NCBI GenBank assembly: GCA_033032175.1
Contig: CM065319.1
Span: 16,031,018 to 16,095,017 of the forward strand
Source of the DNA: Saturnia japonica
Lineage: Eukaryota; Arthropoda; Insecta; Lepidoptera; Saturniidae
DNA length: 64,000 nt
Direction: 5' to 3'
Of the stretch, positions 21,655 through 34,141 are shown piece after piece (the first letter of the stretch is position 1; each line of letters starts with the position of its first letter). Position numbers and translations under genes: made by a program. The notes below the pieces were generated by a model, which saw only the letters and a program-made list of their open reading frames with translations, was not told the origin of the DNA and searched no databases.

Positions 21655-21862
21655 AATGCTTGGTGAGATAGAGATAATGCGTCGATCGTTCTCTGTTTGA
21701 ATCTTACAATGAGCCTACTGAGTTTTCAGTGAAGGAAAATATCGTGATGAAACCATAGCATGGTGGAAGGACATCTTCACACGCTCGACTGGATTTATAA
21801 ATTAAAAGTATCTTCTCATGCATCTGTTGGTGTGGTCCATCCGGCAGTTGCACTTACCATTT
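21655..21862 (+). mobile_element. SINE family 2, forward, partial
   Basis: GTTTGAATCTTACAATGAGC, AGTGAAGGAAAATATCGTGA, TGAAACCATAGCATGGTGGA and CCGGCAGTTGCACTTACC. With the reverse copy 330 bases upstream it forms an inverted pair. Confidence 0.8.
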
Positions 21863-22009
21863 TTTACCATTTTGATATTAGACGGTTCAGGTTTTTATAG
21901 CGTTTGAATTCGATCAAATGTTTCTATTCCTAGAGTGATTTTAGTTTACAACGCTTTGGCTAGCAGCGCTGGTAGTCGTGAAACTAAATGTTGTGACTGT
22001 ATTTAGAAA

Positions 22010-22255
22010 CTAGCTGTGCCCGCGGTTCCGTTCGCTTGGACATCAGAAGAACGAGTAATTCTTATAAAAATCGTAGTATCTTAAAAATGTAATAACTTTT
22101 TGTTGAATGAAAAAATCGTGATTTTTTTGAAATATAACGACTAAGTGTCTAAGGAGTAAAACAAAAAAAAACCGTCAAAATCTATCCAATAGTTTTTTTG
22201 CGTGATGCGTTCAAAACTACAAACATCAATCATTTTATTTATATAGATTATAAAA
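22010..22255 (+). repeat. Interspersed repeat family D
   Basis: Starts with AACTAGCTGTGCCCGCGGTT and ends with CCGTCAAAATCTATCCAATA, GTTTTTTTGCGTGATGCGTT and CATCAATCATTTTATTTATA. The 3' portion recurs at 55,827-55,920 next to the hAT relic. Confidence 0.65.
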
Positions 22256-22689
22256 ACTAGTGGTAGGCACTCAGTTTTAAACTGCACCACGTAAAAAGCC
22301 GCTAACATTACATAAGTTAATGAATTAAAATATATAGTACAACATGACAAATCAAGATCTCACCAAAACCTCCACTGATTCTTACTTTCTTACCGATTCA
22401 CACGGTCGTCTCGTGTGTACGTGACCGTGCATTTAGATGCCATCTTTTTTGTTTTTAAATAAACTGTTTAAAATGAATATCGAGACGTCTACAGGTCAGC
22501 TAATGAGATAATTATTCAGAAAACTTGTATAAATACACGCAATGCATGATAATGAATAAACGCTGGTATAATAACGCGGTTCGCCTTGACTGCTTTTCGC
22601 TTAGACGGCACGTGTCTCGTGCCGCATTCGTGGAATGATTACTATCGCATCCGTTTTAAATAAACAAACTTTATCATACTAAATTATTA

Positions 22690-23165
22690 TAAAGGAAACA
22701 AAAACCCCGACTACTATAAAAACAAATGACAAAAAATAACTATTTCTACTTTTTATTTTATTCCCAGAAGTACTTACATATTTTAAGATAGCCTATGTCA
22801 GTCCCACAATTAAGACGAATTTAACGTCACCTTGTATGCTAAAATCCTCCATCTCAGCACGAACTAAATAGTACTCCATGATTTATCTTTGTCGTACCGT
22901 GAGGCTTTGGAACCTTCTCCCTGTGAATGTGTTCCCTCCTTCTTACGACATCAGGTCCTTTATGCGTAACGTGAAGAGATATTTATGCAGGCCAACATGA
23001 CATCGGTGACTGCCGATGAATTTAGATCTCTCGTGTGCTTACCATCAGGGGCAGTCTGTCAATGTGCCGAGTTATTATAAAAAAAGCGTTTAGGCTACAG
23101 AGCGTGCGAAACTAAGTACGCTCGAAAAATATAACCCTTCTTTTTCGCATTGGGGAAATATTGAC
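22690..23165 (+). mobile_element. LINE C-terminal relic with flanking repeat
   Basis: Between about 22,890 and 23,000 the + strand encodes TVRLWNLLPVNVFPPSYDIR and SFMRNVKRYLCRPT, then a stop. The pattern LWNxLP...FP..YD...F...V.R(Y/F)L is the conserved end of CR1/Jockey-type RT proteins. The surrounding sequence (AAAAAGCGTTTAGGCTACAG, CGAAAAATATAACCCTTCTT) recurs near 53.1-53.3 kb and, in reverse, near 50.95-51.05 kb, giving a 3' UTR signature for the family. Confidence 0.75.
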
Positions 23166-23604
23166 CAGTGAGTGAAATGAATATCTTTTCGGCAATAGTA
23201 ACATAGTAAAATTTTAAAGATTAACTGTCTGACAACGCACATCTTGAACCGGTGGGTCTAGAAGCACAAAATTCTCACATAGGAGTATCATAATATATCG
23301 TAGATGTGCACTAACGTCGGCCATACACGATACGGTCTACCGAAAAGGCCATATTATGTCGGAGTGTCATCAGACCTCGCCCTCGTTATCCGGATTAAGT
23401 GTAAGCAACAAGGTATTACTGTTTATTTAGGGTTACTGTTGGCTGTGACACAGTAGGGCAGGCAACCTTGATTAATTTTAGGCCTAACATTACCAGAGTG
23501 CTTTCTTATAGGCCTAATTTGAATAAACAATTTTTTGATTTTGATACCGTAGGTCTTTCACGATCCGCAAGCCCGAGTGAGAATTTCCCTCAATCCACTA
23601 TCGC

Positions 23605-23750
23605 ATCTAGTTTGAATATTATCTATACTAATATAATAAAGCGGAAAAGTTTTTTGTTTCTTTGTTTGTTTAAACACGCTAATCTCTGGAACTACCAGTC
23701 GGAATCGAAAAATTATTTTTGTATATAATAGCCAGATTCACGAGGAATAG
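23605..23750 (+). repeat. Interspersed repeat family E, fragment
   Basis: TATACTAATATAATAAAGCG, GAAAAGTTTTTTGTTTCTTT and GAACTACCAGTCGGAATCG. It resembles the start of the repeats at 48.5 and 52.3 kb. Confidence 0.55.
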
Positions 23751-24275
23751 TATAGACTATATTAGACTAACATTAGTCTATAACTCTCAACTAGCCTTAA
23801 ATATTGATTTTTATTAAGTAAGTTATAGGCTGAAACCCTCCCGAACTGCTTTATCCGCGTGCACTGGCGTAATGGTTATCGATACGTAAATAAAATGTTC
23901 TACAAAAATATTAGTCCTTAGTATATCTAAAAAAAGTTCGCGATACCATTATGCGTATCTCTTATCATAAGCACAATAAGCTATTTTATAACAAAAATTT
24001 AAAAAGTGATTTATGAACATTATTTTTAGACATGGCATATTATCTTTAAGAACAAAAGTTACTCCATCATAAAGAAAATTTTATGAAGTTAATTTTTGCT
24101 CTTTATAGTACCTATGCTATTTGGACACATAGTTTAGGAGATAATGAAAAATTAAAATAATTTGTACGAGCGGAATGAACAATTATGATAGACTACACGG
24201 GTGCGTTGGCGGCGCGGTGTTTGTCCGATAAAATCACAGGTGACACTTCTCTGATAATATTGAATCCGTTCGCAG

Positions 24276-24466
24276 CTGAACCACCGCCTCTAGTGAACGT
24301 GACCGTCCACGCGTCCACAATCCTCGCGCTCATCCTGTGGAACGTCGCGGGCGACGGAGGGCACCCCATCATAGACTTCACGGCGCAGTACCGGTCAGCG
24401 ATGCCGGTGAACGACACCCTGGAACCATGGAGACCGATAAGCCCGAATCACATCAGTCCAAATTCG
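24276..24466 (+). CDS. Ig/FnIII adhesion protein, exon B: first half of FnIII
   Basis: The acceptor TCCGTTCGCAG and donor GGTAAAT bound a 191-base exon, phase 1 in and phase 0 out, joining exon A through a Thr codon. It encodes EPPPLVNVTV (strand A), ILALILWNV with the invariant Trp of fibronectin type III strand B, GDGGHPIIDFTAQYR (strands B-C with the conserved Tyr-Arg), and DTLEPWRPISPNHISPNS. Sequons NVT and NDT are present. Codon use is clearly more GC-rich than the flanking intron, which supports coding. Several longer frames overlap on both strands; they are shadows. Confidence 0.93.
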
Positions 24467-24574
24467 GTAAATTTCCAATAGCTTTGATTATTTTTGTTTT
24501 TCTACCGATCTATAATTTAACGTTCGAGAAGTGACTGAAAGTTGATCATCACTGAGAGTTATCATATGCTTAAC

Positions 24575-24845
24575 TGCCTCGCTAGCTTAGTGGTCGCAAG
24601 CGCGACTGCTATGAGCGAGGACCTGGGTTCGAATCCCAGGTCGAGCAAAAAGTGTTATTGGGTTTTTCCTATGAAATTTTCACTAGCAGCTCGGAGTTTG
24701 GTTTCGTGCCCGATTAATGGCAATAGGCTCGCCCCTATTACATGGGACCTAAAAACACTCGGCGAACTGTGGGTGTACATTATAGTACACCCCTGCCTAA
24801 CCCTTCGGGGAATACAGGCGTGATTGTATGTTATGTTATGTTTAT
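24575..24845 (+). mobile_element. tRNA-derived SINE (family 1), full copy
   Basis: tRNA-like head with A box (TAGCTTAGTGGTCGC at about 24,583) and perfect B box (GGTTCGAATCC, 24,626-24,636), then the body TTATTGGGTTTTTCCTATGA, GATTAATGGCAATAGGCTCG, CATGGGACCTAAAAACACTC, GGGTGTACATTATAGTACAC, CTAACCCTTCGGGGAATACA and a short TATGT-type tail. It sits about 110 bases past exon B of the Ig/FnIII gene. It is not a tRNA gene: there is no 3' acceptor half and the body follows at once. Confidence 0.92.
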
Positions 24846-25222
24846 TTTTAAGCTTGCACCCATAGATTAATGATCGGTTTCCGTTGGCGCTTCATCATCT
24901 AGATGCCGCCGCTACCTACAAACAATAACTCTTAGAATACGGCAACTTATATCGTAGTGTGTAGTGACTATTTAAAATGAAGCCTGTCAATGTGACAGTA
25001 ATGTCATTATGATAATGACTTGAGTACGCTGATTCAATGTAGTTATGGATTTGCGCATATTCACCAAAGCGCAGCCGATAGAACACTGCAAGGCAAGCAA
25101 CTCGACGCCGATGTTCTAGGCTAATTATGTATTTTTGTACCTGCTAGTGATCTATCACCAATGAGCCTTCGAGCTCGTTGAAATACAGTATAGATATTGT
25201 TTATAAATGATGGTATACTACT

Positions 25223-25372
25223 ATTATTATTAGTCTGTCTGTATTCCCTGATTCAATACAAAAACGGGTTGACCGATTTTGATGAAATTTTGTATACAAG
25301 AAGTACCTACATGTCATTCCTCTATAGATTGGCTATAAGAATTGTCAATAATTTAGGTAAAAATAAATTTAC
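25223..25372 (+). repeat. 150-bp direct repeat, left copy
   Basis: ATTATTAGTCTGTCTGTATT, CGGGTTGACCGATTTTGATG, CAAGAAGTACCTACATGTCA, to TAGGTAAAAATAAATTTAC. It is about 96% identical to 26,034-26,183 in the same orientation, on the other side of exon C. Confidence 0.92.
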
Positions 25373-25607
25373 TCAGAATTTACTTTTTCTGTAGCTACTG
25401 CCAATTTTTTGTTAGTAGTGGTTCCCCTTGAAGCGTTGGGTTGTTGAGGCTTTGGTTTATACCTAGCACCCATGACGTGTTAATTAAGCTATTGAGTTTA
25501 TGAAAGAAACTAAACGTTCTAGAGTATTCGAAAGCTTTGAAAATTTGTCTTAGATACCCATAACTTTCTGAAATAGCTCTTTAAAAAATTGTATTTAAAT
25601 ATTTCAG

Positions 25608-25737
25608 CGTCAAATCGACGTGTATCACTTGGAGCCTAACGCCTCCTACTGGTTCAGGGTTTGGGCGACCAATTTGCTTGGTCCCGGACCGCCGGTCGAG
25701 GTGCTCGCGACCACGCTCTATAGCGACCAAGAGGCAG
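25608..25737 (+). CDS. Ig/FnIII adhesion protein, exon C: second half of FnIII
   Basis: The acceptor AATATTTCAG and donor GGTCAGT bound a 130-base exon, phase 0 in and phase 1 out. It encodes RQIDVYHLEPNASYWFRVWA and TNLLGPGPPVEV, the typical end of an FnIII module (L-x-P-x-x-x-Y-x-F-R-V-x-A-x-N-x-x-G, strands E-F-G), then LATTLYSDQEA leading to the membrane. The sequon NAS is present. With exon B it makes one complete FnIII domain of about 100 residues. Confidence 0.94.
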
Positions 25738-26033
25738 GTCAGTCTTTACAATATACATATTTATATGTTACATTTTGCGACGTTGTTGAATCTGTGTGTC
25801 AGCTTGGACGTTGTACCACGAAACTTAATTTTCATTCATAATTCTGTATTTCGATCATATTGTGGTTCTCAACATGCATTACCTTGAATTAATGTTGATA
25901 TTGTCGATGTCACTGCATAGTATTTTTAACCGTATGATATATCTATATTAATAAATTGTTTATGTCAGTACATGTAATATTTTTCCTAATTTTCCTATAG
26001 ACATCCTATTACTACACTGATCACGAATAAGTA

Positions 26034-26183
26034 ATTATTATTAGTCTGTCTGTATTCCCTGATTCTATTCAAAAACGGGTTGGCCGATTTTGATGAAATT
26101 TTGTATACAAGAAGTACCTACATGTCATTCCTCTATAGATTGGCTATAAAAGTTGCCAATAATTTAGGTAAAAATAAATTTAC
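26034..26183 (+). repeat. 150-bp direct repeat, right copy
   Basis: Same sequence as 25,223-25,372 with about six differences (for example TTCTATTC for TTCAATAC and GGTTGGCC for GGTTGACC). It is followed by a GCGTGCGGAGCTCTAGGC end, which marks it as the more complete repeat unit. Confidence 0.92.
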
Positions 26184-26602
26184 GAGATGAAATTACTGAG
26201 AAATAAACGCGTGCGGAGCTCTAGGCCACCGTTTTTTAACTGGCTTGTAAAAATTATGATTTTCTCTTTAAATATTTGTGTCTGTGCATTTTTTTTTCTG
26301 AAACTACACAACCGTTTTTTTTTTTATTTAGTCTGTACTCTTATGGGAAGGTTTTAATTTTAAAAATATTAACCATTAAATGCATGCTAATTTATTTGTA
26401 CATTAAAGATTTTCACTTTTTTTTTTTGTAATGCTGTAAGATATTGTTTATAATATTTACCTACACTTTTTACTATTCAATGAAAATTCCTGATGGAATT
26501 TAAAAAAAAATCTATAGAAACCGCGTGTTTTTTTTTTCAAAACCATTTTTCAACCTCGTTAGACCAGAGCAAGCGTAATGTGTTTTAATAATATTTTCAC
26601 AG

Positions 26603-26743
26603 AGCTATACAAACACTTCCTAGAAGGTGCCGAAACGTTCGACACACGCACGTGGGTGGCCGCCGTGTGCGTAGTGATGGGCACTCTGGTCGTGCTCGCT
26701 GCGGGAACGTGCGCGCTTCTCTGCCGCGAGTGGAGACGTAACG
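26603..26743 (+). CDS. Ig/FnIII adhesion protein, exon D: transmembrane segment
   Basis: The acceptor ATTTTCACAG and donor GGTGAGC bound a 141-base exon, phase 1 in and phase 1 out. It encodes LYKHFLEGAETFDTRT (juxtamembrane), then WVAAVCVVMGTLVVLAAGTC with ALL, a single hydrophobic span of about 23 residues, and CREWRRN, a basic stop-transfer sequence. Hence a type I membrane protein with the Ig and FnIII domains outside. If the donor were skipped, the frame would end after GEPTT at 26,760, giving a nearly tail-less form. Confidence 0.94.
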
Positions 26744-26849
26744 GTGAGCCAACGACATAGCACAAGCCCCTTCCTAGGCTCTACTTCATGTGGTATTAAA
26801 ACTGCACGTGGGAGTTTTTAGTGTGATCTTAATCTGTCATTTTTTAATC

Positions 26850-27082
26850 GACTTTAAAAAAGAAGAGGAGTTTCTCAATTCGAATGTTTTTTTTTATGGA
26901 TGTTCAGCCATAACTTCTTCGTTTATGAACCGATTTGGATGATTGTTTTTTTTTTTTTTGTTGGACAGGGAATACTTGTAGGGTGGTCCCATTTTAACTT
27001 CATTAGCATTGGACATTGCGCTTCGAAGATACACCTGGAAACTCCTCAAAAATATTGAAGTCGGTTTTCTTTTTTGTTAAAA
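26850..27082 (-). repeat. Repeat family B, complete copy
   Basis: Starts AATCGACTTTAAAAAAGAAG and ends TATTGAAGTCGGTTTTC. In between are ATGGATGTTCAGCCATAACT, TTTATGAACCGATTTGGATG, CATTAGCATTGGACATTGCG and CTTCGAAGATACACCTGGAA. The ends are inverted relative to each other, which fits a MITE-like element of about 230 bp. Confidence 0.85.
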
Positions 27083-27944
27083 ATTGACTTTTTTTCCTTG
27101 TTCTTGCGAGATATCGTTTGGATATTGTGCAGAAATAATAAACAGAAAAATGAGTTTTAAGTTACCACAAAAACTCCCTGGACTGTTTTAATAAGAGAGC
27201 CACCATCTTGTTCAAACATTGTTTGAAGTATGATGATTAGGAAAAAAATTAATGTGAATAAACACACGTTGCCATTTGATAAGAAGAAGAAAAAACTGCG
27301 ATGTTTCATACTCACTAGGTCGATCGAACGAACCGAACCTTTAACTCCGGGAGTTAATCGTTCAGGTGATCAATTGTTTAGGGATTTTAAATAGTGGCGT
27401 GCCTTATATCCAAGCTTGGAATTTAAATACATATTTATATGTTTAAATTATCTTGTTTCTCCAACTCGTGTCAACACCACGACACTGCGCCAATCACGTG
27501 CGTTGCGTGTATCACCTGCAAGTCAAAATCAACCAATAAGATAGCTTAGGAAATCATTGCTTCAGTACTTCTTAATTTTTTTAGTATCGCGAAGCAGTAA
27601 ATAAATAGCCATTAAGATTTAACAATTAAAAAAATGTTTCAATCCCTCACTATAATATTCTGATTTGAAGTTTTCACAAAAGTTTTACATCGGCCATTTA
27701 ACACTTCGAAAATTTGTCTTTTTCTCAGTTTCATGATTTACGAAGAATCGTTTTTATTTTTAAATTGCGTATAAAAAATCAGCGAGTTCGAGCGCATACA
27801 GTTCATGAAAAAAGTCGTCTAATTGGCTAATACTTCATTTTATTACTAGCAATTGCCCACGATTTATTTTGCATGAATTATAATATAAAGTTTCGTATTT
27901 CCCAATAATTATAACCTGGGTATCTTCAAGTCTCAGTGAATAGG

Positions 27945-28045
27945 TACCTTCTAGGCAAGCGTGCTCCATCGTAGACCACATCATCACTTACTATCAGGTG
28001 AAATAGTGGTCAAACGCAAGCCTATCCATCGTAAAAAAAAAAGAG
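27945..28045 (+). mobile_element. SINE family 2-like 3' tail
   Basis: GGCAAGCGTGCTCCATCGTA, GACCACATCATCACTTACTA, TCAGGTGAAATAGTGGTCAA and GCCTATCCATCG, then an A-rich tail. Confidence 0.6.
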
Positions 28046-31000
28046 TAGAGTGAAATACAGCCTGTGTTAGAGAGAACGTACTAATGGACTAATCTAATCT
28101 AGGTAATCTACTGGTACTAATCGGACCAGTAGTTTCGACGATTACCTGCTAGAAACATACAAACTATCTCATTATATGTACAGAAGTAAAGACTTTTTTC
28201 CTGAACGGATCTTATTTTTTTAACACGTTACCAAGTTACAACGACCTGTGACACCTAGTTTGAGAAACGATGCTTTAGTATTTAGTTTTATGTGATAGGC
28301 ATGCGAGATAGCCCTTTGAGAAATGAACCAAATATAGTACATAGCTTTATATAATATAAAAAGCGATATTAAATGCGTAGGCACGCTACTAATTATCGAT
28401 AAAATAATGATGAAGATTTTTTTTTAAATATTTGCATAAAATTAATTAAAATCTTGTGTAGTCTTAGGTAGGTATCTTAGAGGGGTGGGTTAAAGATTTA
28501 ACTGAACGTTTAAATAGATATTAAATCGTTCGATTTTCCTGTAGTTTGAAACATTATGTGAACTTGAAATAAGTTGTAAAGTTTGAAGGTGGGTTCGAAT
28601 ATAATTGAGAATGATATTAAAATTCCAGAAGCAATAGCTATAGCCATTAATGATCGATCAAATGATAATATCAAATATGTATACATTTAATTGATATGAA
28701 ATTAATAAAAGTCTTAGATTATCGTCTGATCGATTGTCGTTTAGTGAGAAACTAGAATTAATTTACTAGGTATGTACGTCATCATTAATTACTTATATAA
28801 TTAATTAATTCTTTATATCATTAATTATATATTTATATCATTAATCAAATCTTTATATCATTAATCAATTATATAAATATTTTTGTTTATATAAAACTTT
28901 TTGCTCTCTTTTCACTTACCGTGGGATAAGGACTAGAAGCGAATGATGATAGTTTGTACGTAATTTCTTTGGTAATTCGATAGAATTCATTTCCAGCTAT
29001 AGGAATAATTAAGATATATAATTGCAAAAGACAAATAATATAATATTTATATGCAACGTTTACGCTTAATTTTAATAATCTACACTTTAGAAGAGTTTAT
29101 AAAAATCTATATTATGTTATATTCTATGTTCATGCCGCATACAATAAGAATATGTTTCAAATAGAGTTGCCAATAATCAAAATTGTTACCTTCATAGTTA
29201 ACCTGCCCCTAGAACATAAAGCCTAATTTAAAATGTACTCTTTCCAAAATATATCTTTTTTTTTAATCCGTCGAATTTCTCAATTCGAAGAGTGTTTGGA
29301 GTTGTTGGCATGTAGTGGTTTTTAGTCATAAATTTGTGTTGTTTAACCCTAAATTCTGTAATACGGGTGGCATTTTGCATAATAAAGCTTAGTTATGTTG
29401 TACAAGTGAAGTGGATTGGAAATAATGACACCGAACATGAATTCTAATATACCACAAAACTCCTTAGAAAGTTCTAATGAACAGAAGAAGAAAAGTGTTG
29501 AAGAAGTAATAAATTTTGCCTTTATATTTTGTAATTGCCTAATAATCTACTTATAAGTTAATACTATAAATGAATATTGTATGTGGTGAGAATATAGTAT
29601 TTAAAATTCTTATGCACCGTTTGGCTTTAAAAGTTTATCAATTTTAATATTTAGTGCCAAGGAATTTATATTTAAATAAAGATTTAATAACATTTTCAAT
29701 AAATACGTTTCTAGGACAGTAGATTTTTATATAAAACATAATAATAAACCAAAAAATACAAGGATTTCATTTAATGGTTAATAATATATTTTAAATAGAG
29801 TATGCTATGCGACTGATGCTGCAAAATATTTTTTATAAACTACAATAAAAAGAGATAGCTTATAGTATTCGTTAGTGGTGTGGGACCAGGGCAGAGTGAT
29901 ATCTATTTGCATTTTAGTGAAGGCATACTCCATCACAGACCAGCGTGACTAGACGTGAATTAACGGGGATTGCGCACTATATGTGTAAAACATGCAAATT
30001 TTATAACACGATAATTCAAACTTTAAGCATAAATACTCGGTAAGGCAAAAAATGTGTGCGTGTACTAGCGTACACTCTTAAGAAGTGAAACTTCTTTATG
30101 ACGTTATTTTTCAAAAAATAATTTACTATATGCAACTTTACAGAAATTGGTTAAATAAAGTTAAATTAGATAAAGTTTACTATAAGGCTTTTATTATCAT
30201 AGACATAAATACAAATTCTACAATTATTTCATTTTAGCTTATTACTACAAAGATTATTATTGAATTTCATTAATTGTAATAGAATTATTACTATCATTGA
30301 TGTCGTTAAGCGCGTAACGAAAAAATGTTACACTACATTTTTTTCCAACCCCGATAAAGATGTTTCACTTCAAAAATTTGAATTGTGAATCGGCAGAAGA
30401 CATGACCACATGACACTATTCAAAGATCATAAACATGAACTCTATGGTAGTGTAATGTATACTCCGCTTATTAAATGCCTTTTCTTCATATTGTAGGTAT
30501 GTTATATGATACACTTAAGTGAATACTAGTTAGATACTAATGGATAATATAGACGTGTTCTCGTTTTTGGCAATAGATAGGTAATAAAATTAAAGTCAGT
30601 GCGGTCCCTATGTCAATAGAAGTAATACTTATTTTCTCATATTACAATTGTTTCTAATTGATATCTCATTTAGACAAAGAAGCAATGTACCCTTAAATAA
30701 GAGATATAGATAATATTATCTATGCCTATATTGTGATAAAATAATTGAAAAAGCAATGTTTAAAATCTAATCCCTGTCATTATTAGCAATAATTAATTAT
30801 TGTTAGAGTTATTTTTTTTAATAATTATACTATATAACAACATAGTTGAAGAGTGCCTCCATAAAATAATTACAAAGATTAGATTGTCTTTTAAATAAAT
30901 CTTCCAGTACAACAAAACTTAACCTTGTGACATCGACATAAGGTTTTTAAATTTGACACAAACATTAAGCGTGCTCTTTTGTCATGTGACGTGTACAACA

Positions 31001-34000
31001 CTTTTGACAAATGATACCTTTTTTTTCAATAGTGATATCTATGAATGTTGGCAATTTCGCTACTGTTAAGGTATGCACTTTTAAATTAATCCAATTCGAG
31101 AAATAGCTTTTGTTTATAAAGATAAAATTAAAAGATTGAACGAGGCAGTTTTCGTCTATGTATAATGTCCTATAGACCGGCGGACATTATTTGCATCTAC
31201 TACACGACTACTAGAGGCTTGATTATGTCTAATTTAAAAACATAACATTTATCATTGTATGTAGTCTTTTCACGTTCGTCTCATATTTTAAAATTCGAAA
31301 TAAATGATTTCGTTTGGAAAAAAAAGTGTTTGGACACTTCAGAAGTGGGACTTTTAAAAATAGTAATAAAGAGTACAGTAAACTTGGTTAAGAGTCCTCA
31401 AAAATTATATTTAGCAACGTTAGCTAGAACATTTTGTGGTATTTTAATGGATTTATATAGAAAATAATTTTGTCTGTAAGTTAATATAGTTGTCTTTTGA
31501 AAGTAATCTTATTGTCGACCTAAGTGTTGCCAAGTTATTCATTCAGCTTGACTTTAATAACACTCTACGCATTGTAAATTATGCCATGACTGTTCTTGAT
31601 ATGACTGACATATCGCACGTCACAAACAAAAGGGTAAATTATATTCGTAAACCATGTTTGAGATAATCGCTTTTTGAAAGATTGAAAATTAATATATTTA
31701 TCTAATTATAATTATCTATTATACTATAATTGTTAAATTAAACTTTAATCATAACTCAGAGGGTGTTTGTGAAGTGCGATATTATTATTCAGTTTTTGCT
31801 GTGATAAAAACATATTATAATGATTCCAAGCTGTATTCCACGTTCTTATATAATAATATAATAAAAATAAATTTTGATTAGATAATTTTAATATATTTAA
31901 TATTATCGTGTTTTTAATAATACAAATTCATTAAACTTCTTGTATGAACGCGAGTTTATTAGTATTCTATAAAAATATACATAGATAGTGCTGTGATTGA
32001 TTCCTGAATATTAACATCGATAGCTATACGACGTTTTATTTTAATTACACGCTCCAGGTGAAGCGTTAGTTGTATTACACGACAAAATAAAAATATACTA
32101 TTGACTAATATAAATGAATGAAAGTCGATTTTTTCATCGTTATCATCTGCTATCAGTAATACATTATCGATAACCACGCGACAGAGCAACACTAAACTGG
32201 GCGTGGCAAAGTTACGTGCACGTTCGACGCCTTATAATTCATTGCTAATGAACTAGAACGAACTATTTAGGTATAAGTATTTAGATATTTCATAAATAAA
32301 CTTTTATTGTAAAGAATGACCAAAAATTTAAATATATAGAGAGCGTTAGGAAAAAAATATTGTTTAGTATATCGCACAACTAGGAAAAGGTAATAGACAA
32401 GATAATACTGATTAAACAAAATATATTTACTATGCATTTTTAATATTAGATTAGTATTAGGTAGTGTAGATGCATTTAGGTTGTTGTTTTATTGTTAAGT
32501 ACGTAGAATTTATTCTTGCCAAAATAAAAATATTTGCAAAAAATTATAATATAGTATCCGGAACCATATTGCGTTATTAATTGGAGGCATTAGTTCTTTG
32601 TCTATTCAGAATTTATCTCTGTAGTGTATGTAGTGTTGGGAAAAGAATATTTGTTATTATGTTCTATTGATTCTATTATTGGTCTATTGTAGGTGATTTT
32701 CTTTTAAAATGATTAATATCTATTTTGAATCGATAGTACGGTTTCAAGTTTAATTTCGCAATATTTAATATAAATTTCCGTTGGTAAATGTCGAAGCCTT
32801 TTATTTTTAATAGTGAGTTCCATTAGTACTGATGTCCATTGTACAAGTGGATGTATGAATTATTAGGTATTAAAATAAAATAAGGAACTCAATATTAAAG
32901 TTGAATTATAATAATTATTAAAAATTATATGAAATTTTCAAAGTTTTTTGAAGTTTAATAAAAATTACTTATTCGGTAAGTATTTCTCAATATATCCATT
33001 CTGATACTATCGCTTCCTATCTTTCATACGAAGTTAGAAAAATCAATTTTAGGTACAAGTTAATTTACATTTTCTCATATAATATGTTGTCAACATTAAG
33101 ATAAATTATGTAGGTATATAAAAATTTGCGATAAATATAGTAACGCTTTGTACTGTTTTTTTTTATTTATATATTTACTACTAATATATTCTCAATAATT
33201 TTTATATTATAATGTAATAAATATTTGGTAAATGAAGGACCACTTCTTTGATAATGGACCACCTATAGGTAAAACGAAATTTATATTTTGTAGTACTATA
33301 TGATTATAATTGTGCTGCTTATATAAGGTAAACAAAATACAAAGGATTCTTAAATATAACAGAATAACATGACATTTAATAATAAAAAAATCCTAAAATA
33401 TAGTTGTATTGTATAAAACCATGATATGAGAAATTTAATTAGGATGTACTACTAGCTTTACGGATTGCAAGATAGAAGAAAAAAATTTGTTCTTAAAGCT
33501 GCGAGCCCTAATGATGAATTTGATAATAATAATATATAAACTGGTTTTCATTTGTTTCAATAATAGCATTAATTTATATTGCGATAATATAGTGCATAGA
33601 TAACTTTAAGTAGTTACTCGATTTTTATTTTCGATTTGATGACATAGCCGTCGAGGACATAAGACATAACCTAAATTTCTTGAATTTTGCTATAGCGTAG
33701 AATATTTAGGACGCTCCTGCTGGTAATTAGCGCTTCAATAGTTAACTTTTTAACTAAATAATAGTGTTGATGTTATTTTTTAAACGAACCATATCGATAC
33801 TGTTTATCGATTGCTTTGTATCGAATATTGAAACATATACTAATTAATGAATAATTGACAATAAAGCTTATGATGACTTTAATAGTATAAGCGATCTTTC
33901 GAACTATTAAATCTTTTCGCATGATTTTTTTGCATAATATAATTACCTTTTATATTACATTCAAGACAGTAATAGCTAAAGTTTATTCATTCAATTTTTT

Positions 34001-34141
34001 TCTTCTTTCCCTTCTATCGCACTCGCTTGGAACGCACGCTTGGACTGCGGGCTGGCACACTAACAAACAATCACACACACATGGTGACGGTACGTATACT
34101 AAACTGCTCTCGCATAACCTAACCTCCCCTAAAAGCTATAG
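28046..34141. other. Long AT-rich intron, few repeats
   Basis: The rest of the intron between exon D and exon E (7.4 kb in all). It is strongly A/T-rich. Apart from a 20-bp tandem repeat at 28,811, I recognise no SINE, LINE or DNA-transposon sequence, and no phase-compatible extra exon. Short frames (for example 31,255-31,467) show no domain. Confidence 0.5.
28811..28870. repeat. 20-bp tandem repeat, three units
   Basis: Three successive 20-base units of the form CTTTATATCATTAATYAAWT. Confidence 0.85.

Noticed and set aside
24193..24534. Longer overlapping open frames over the FnIII exon on both strands
   Set aside because: They are shadows of the true exon: only the frame with LILWNV...QYR shows domain residues and fits the splice phases.
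24580..24650. A tRNA gene on the + strand
   Set aside because: A and B boxes are good, but no 3' acceptor half follows; the sequence continues directly into a SINE body repeated elsewhere in the window.
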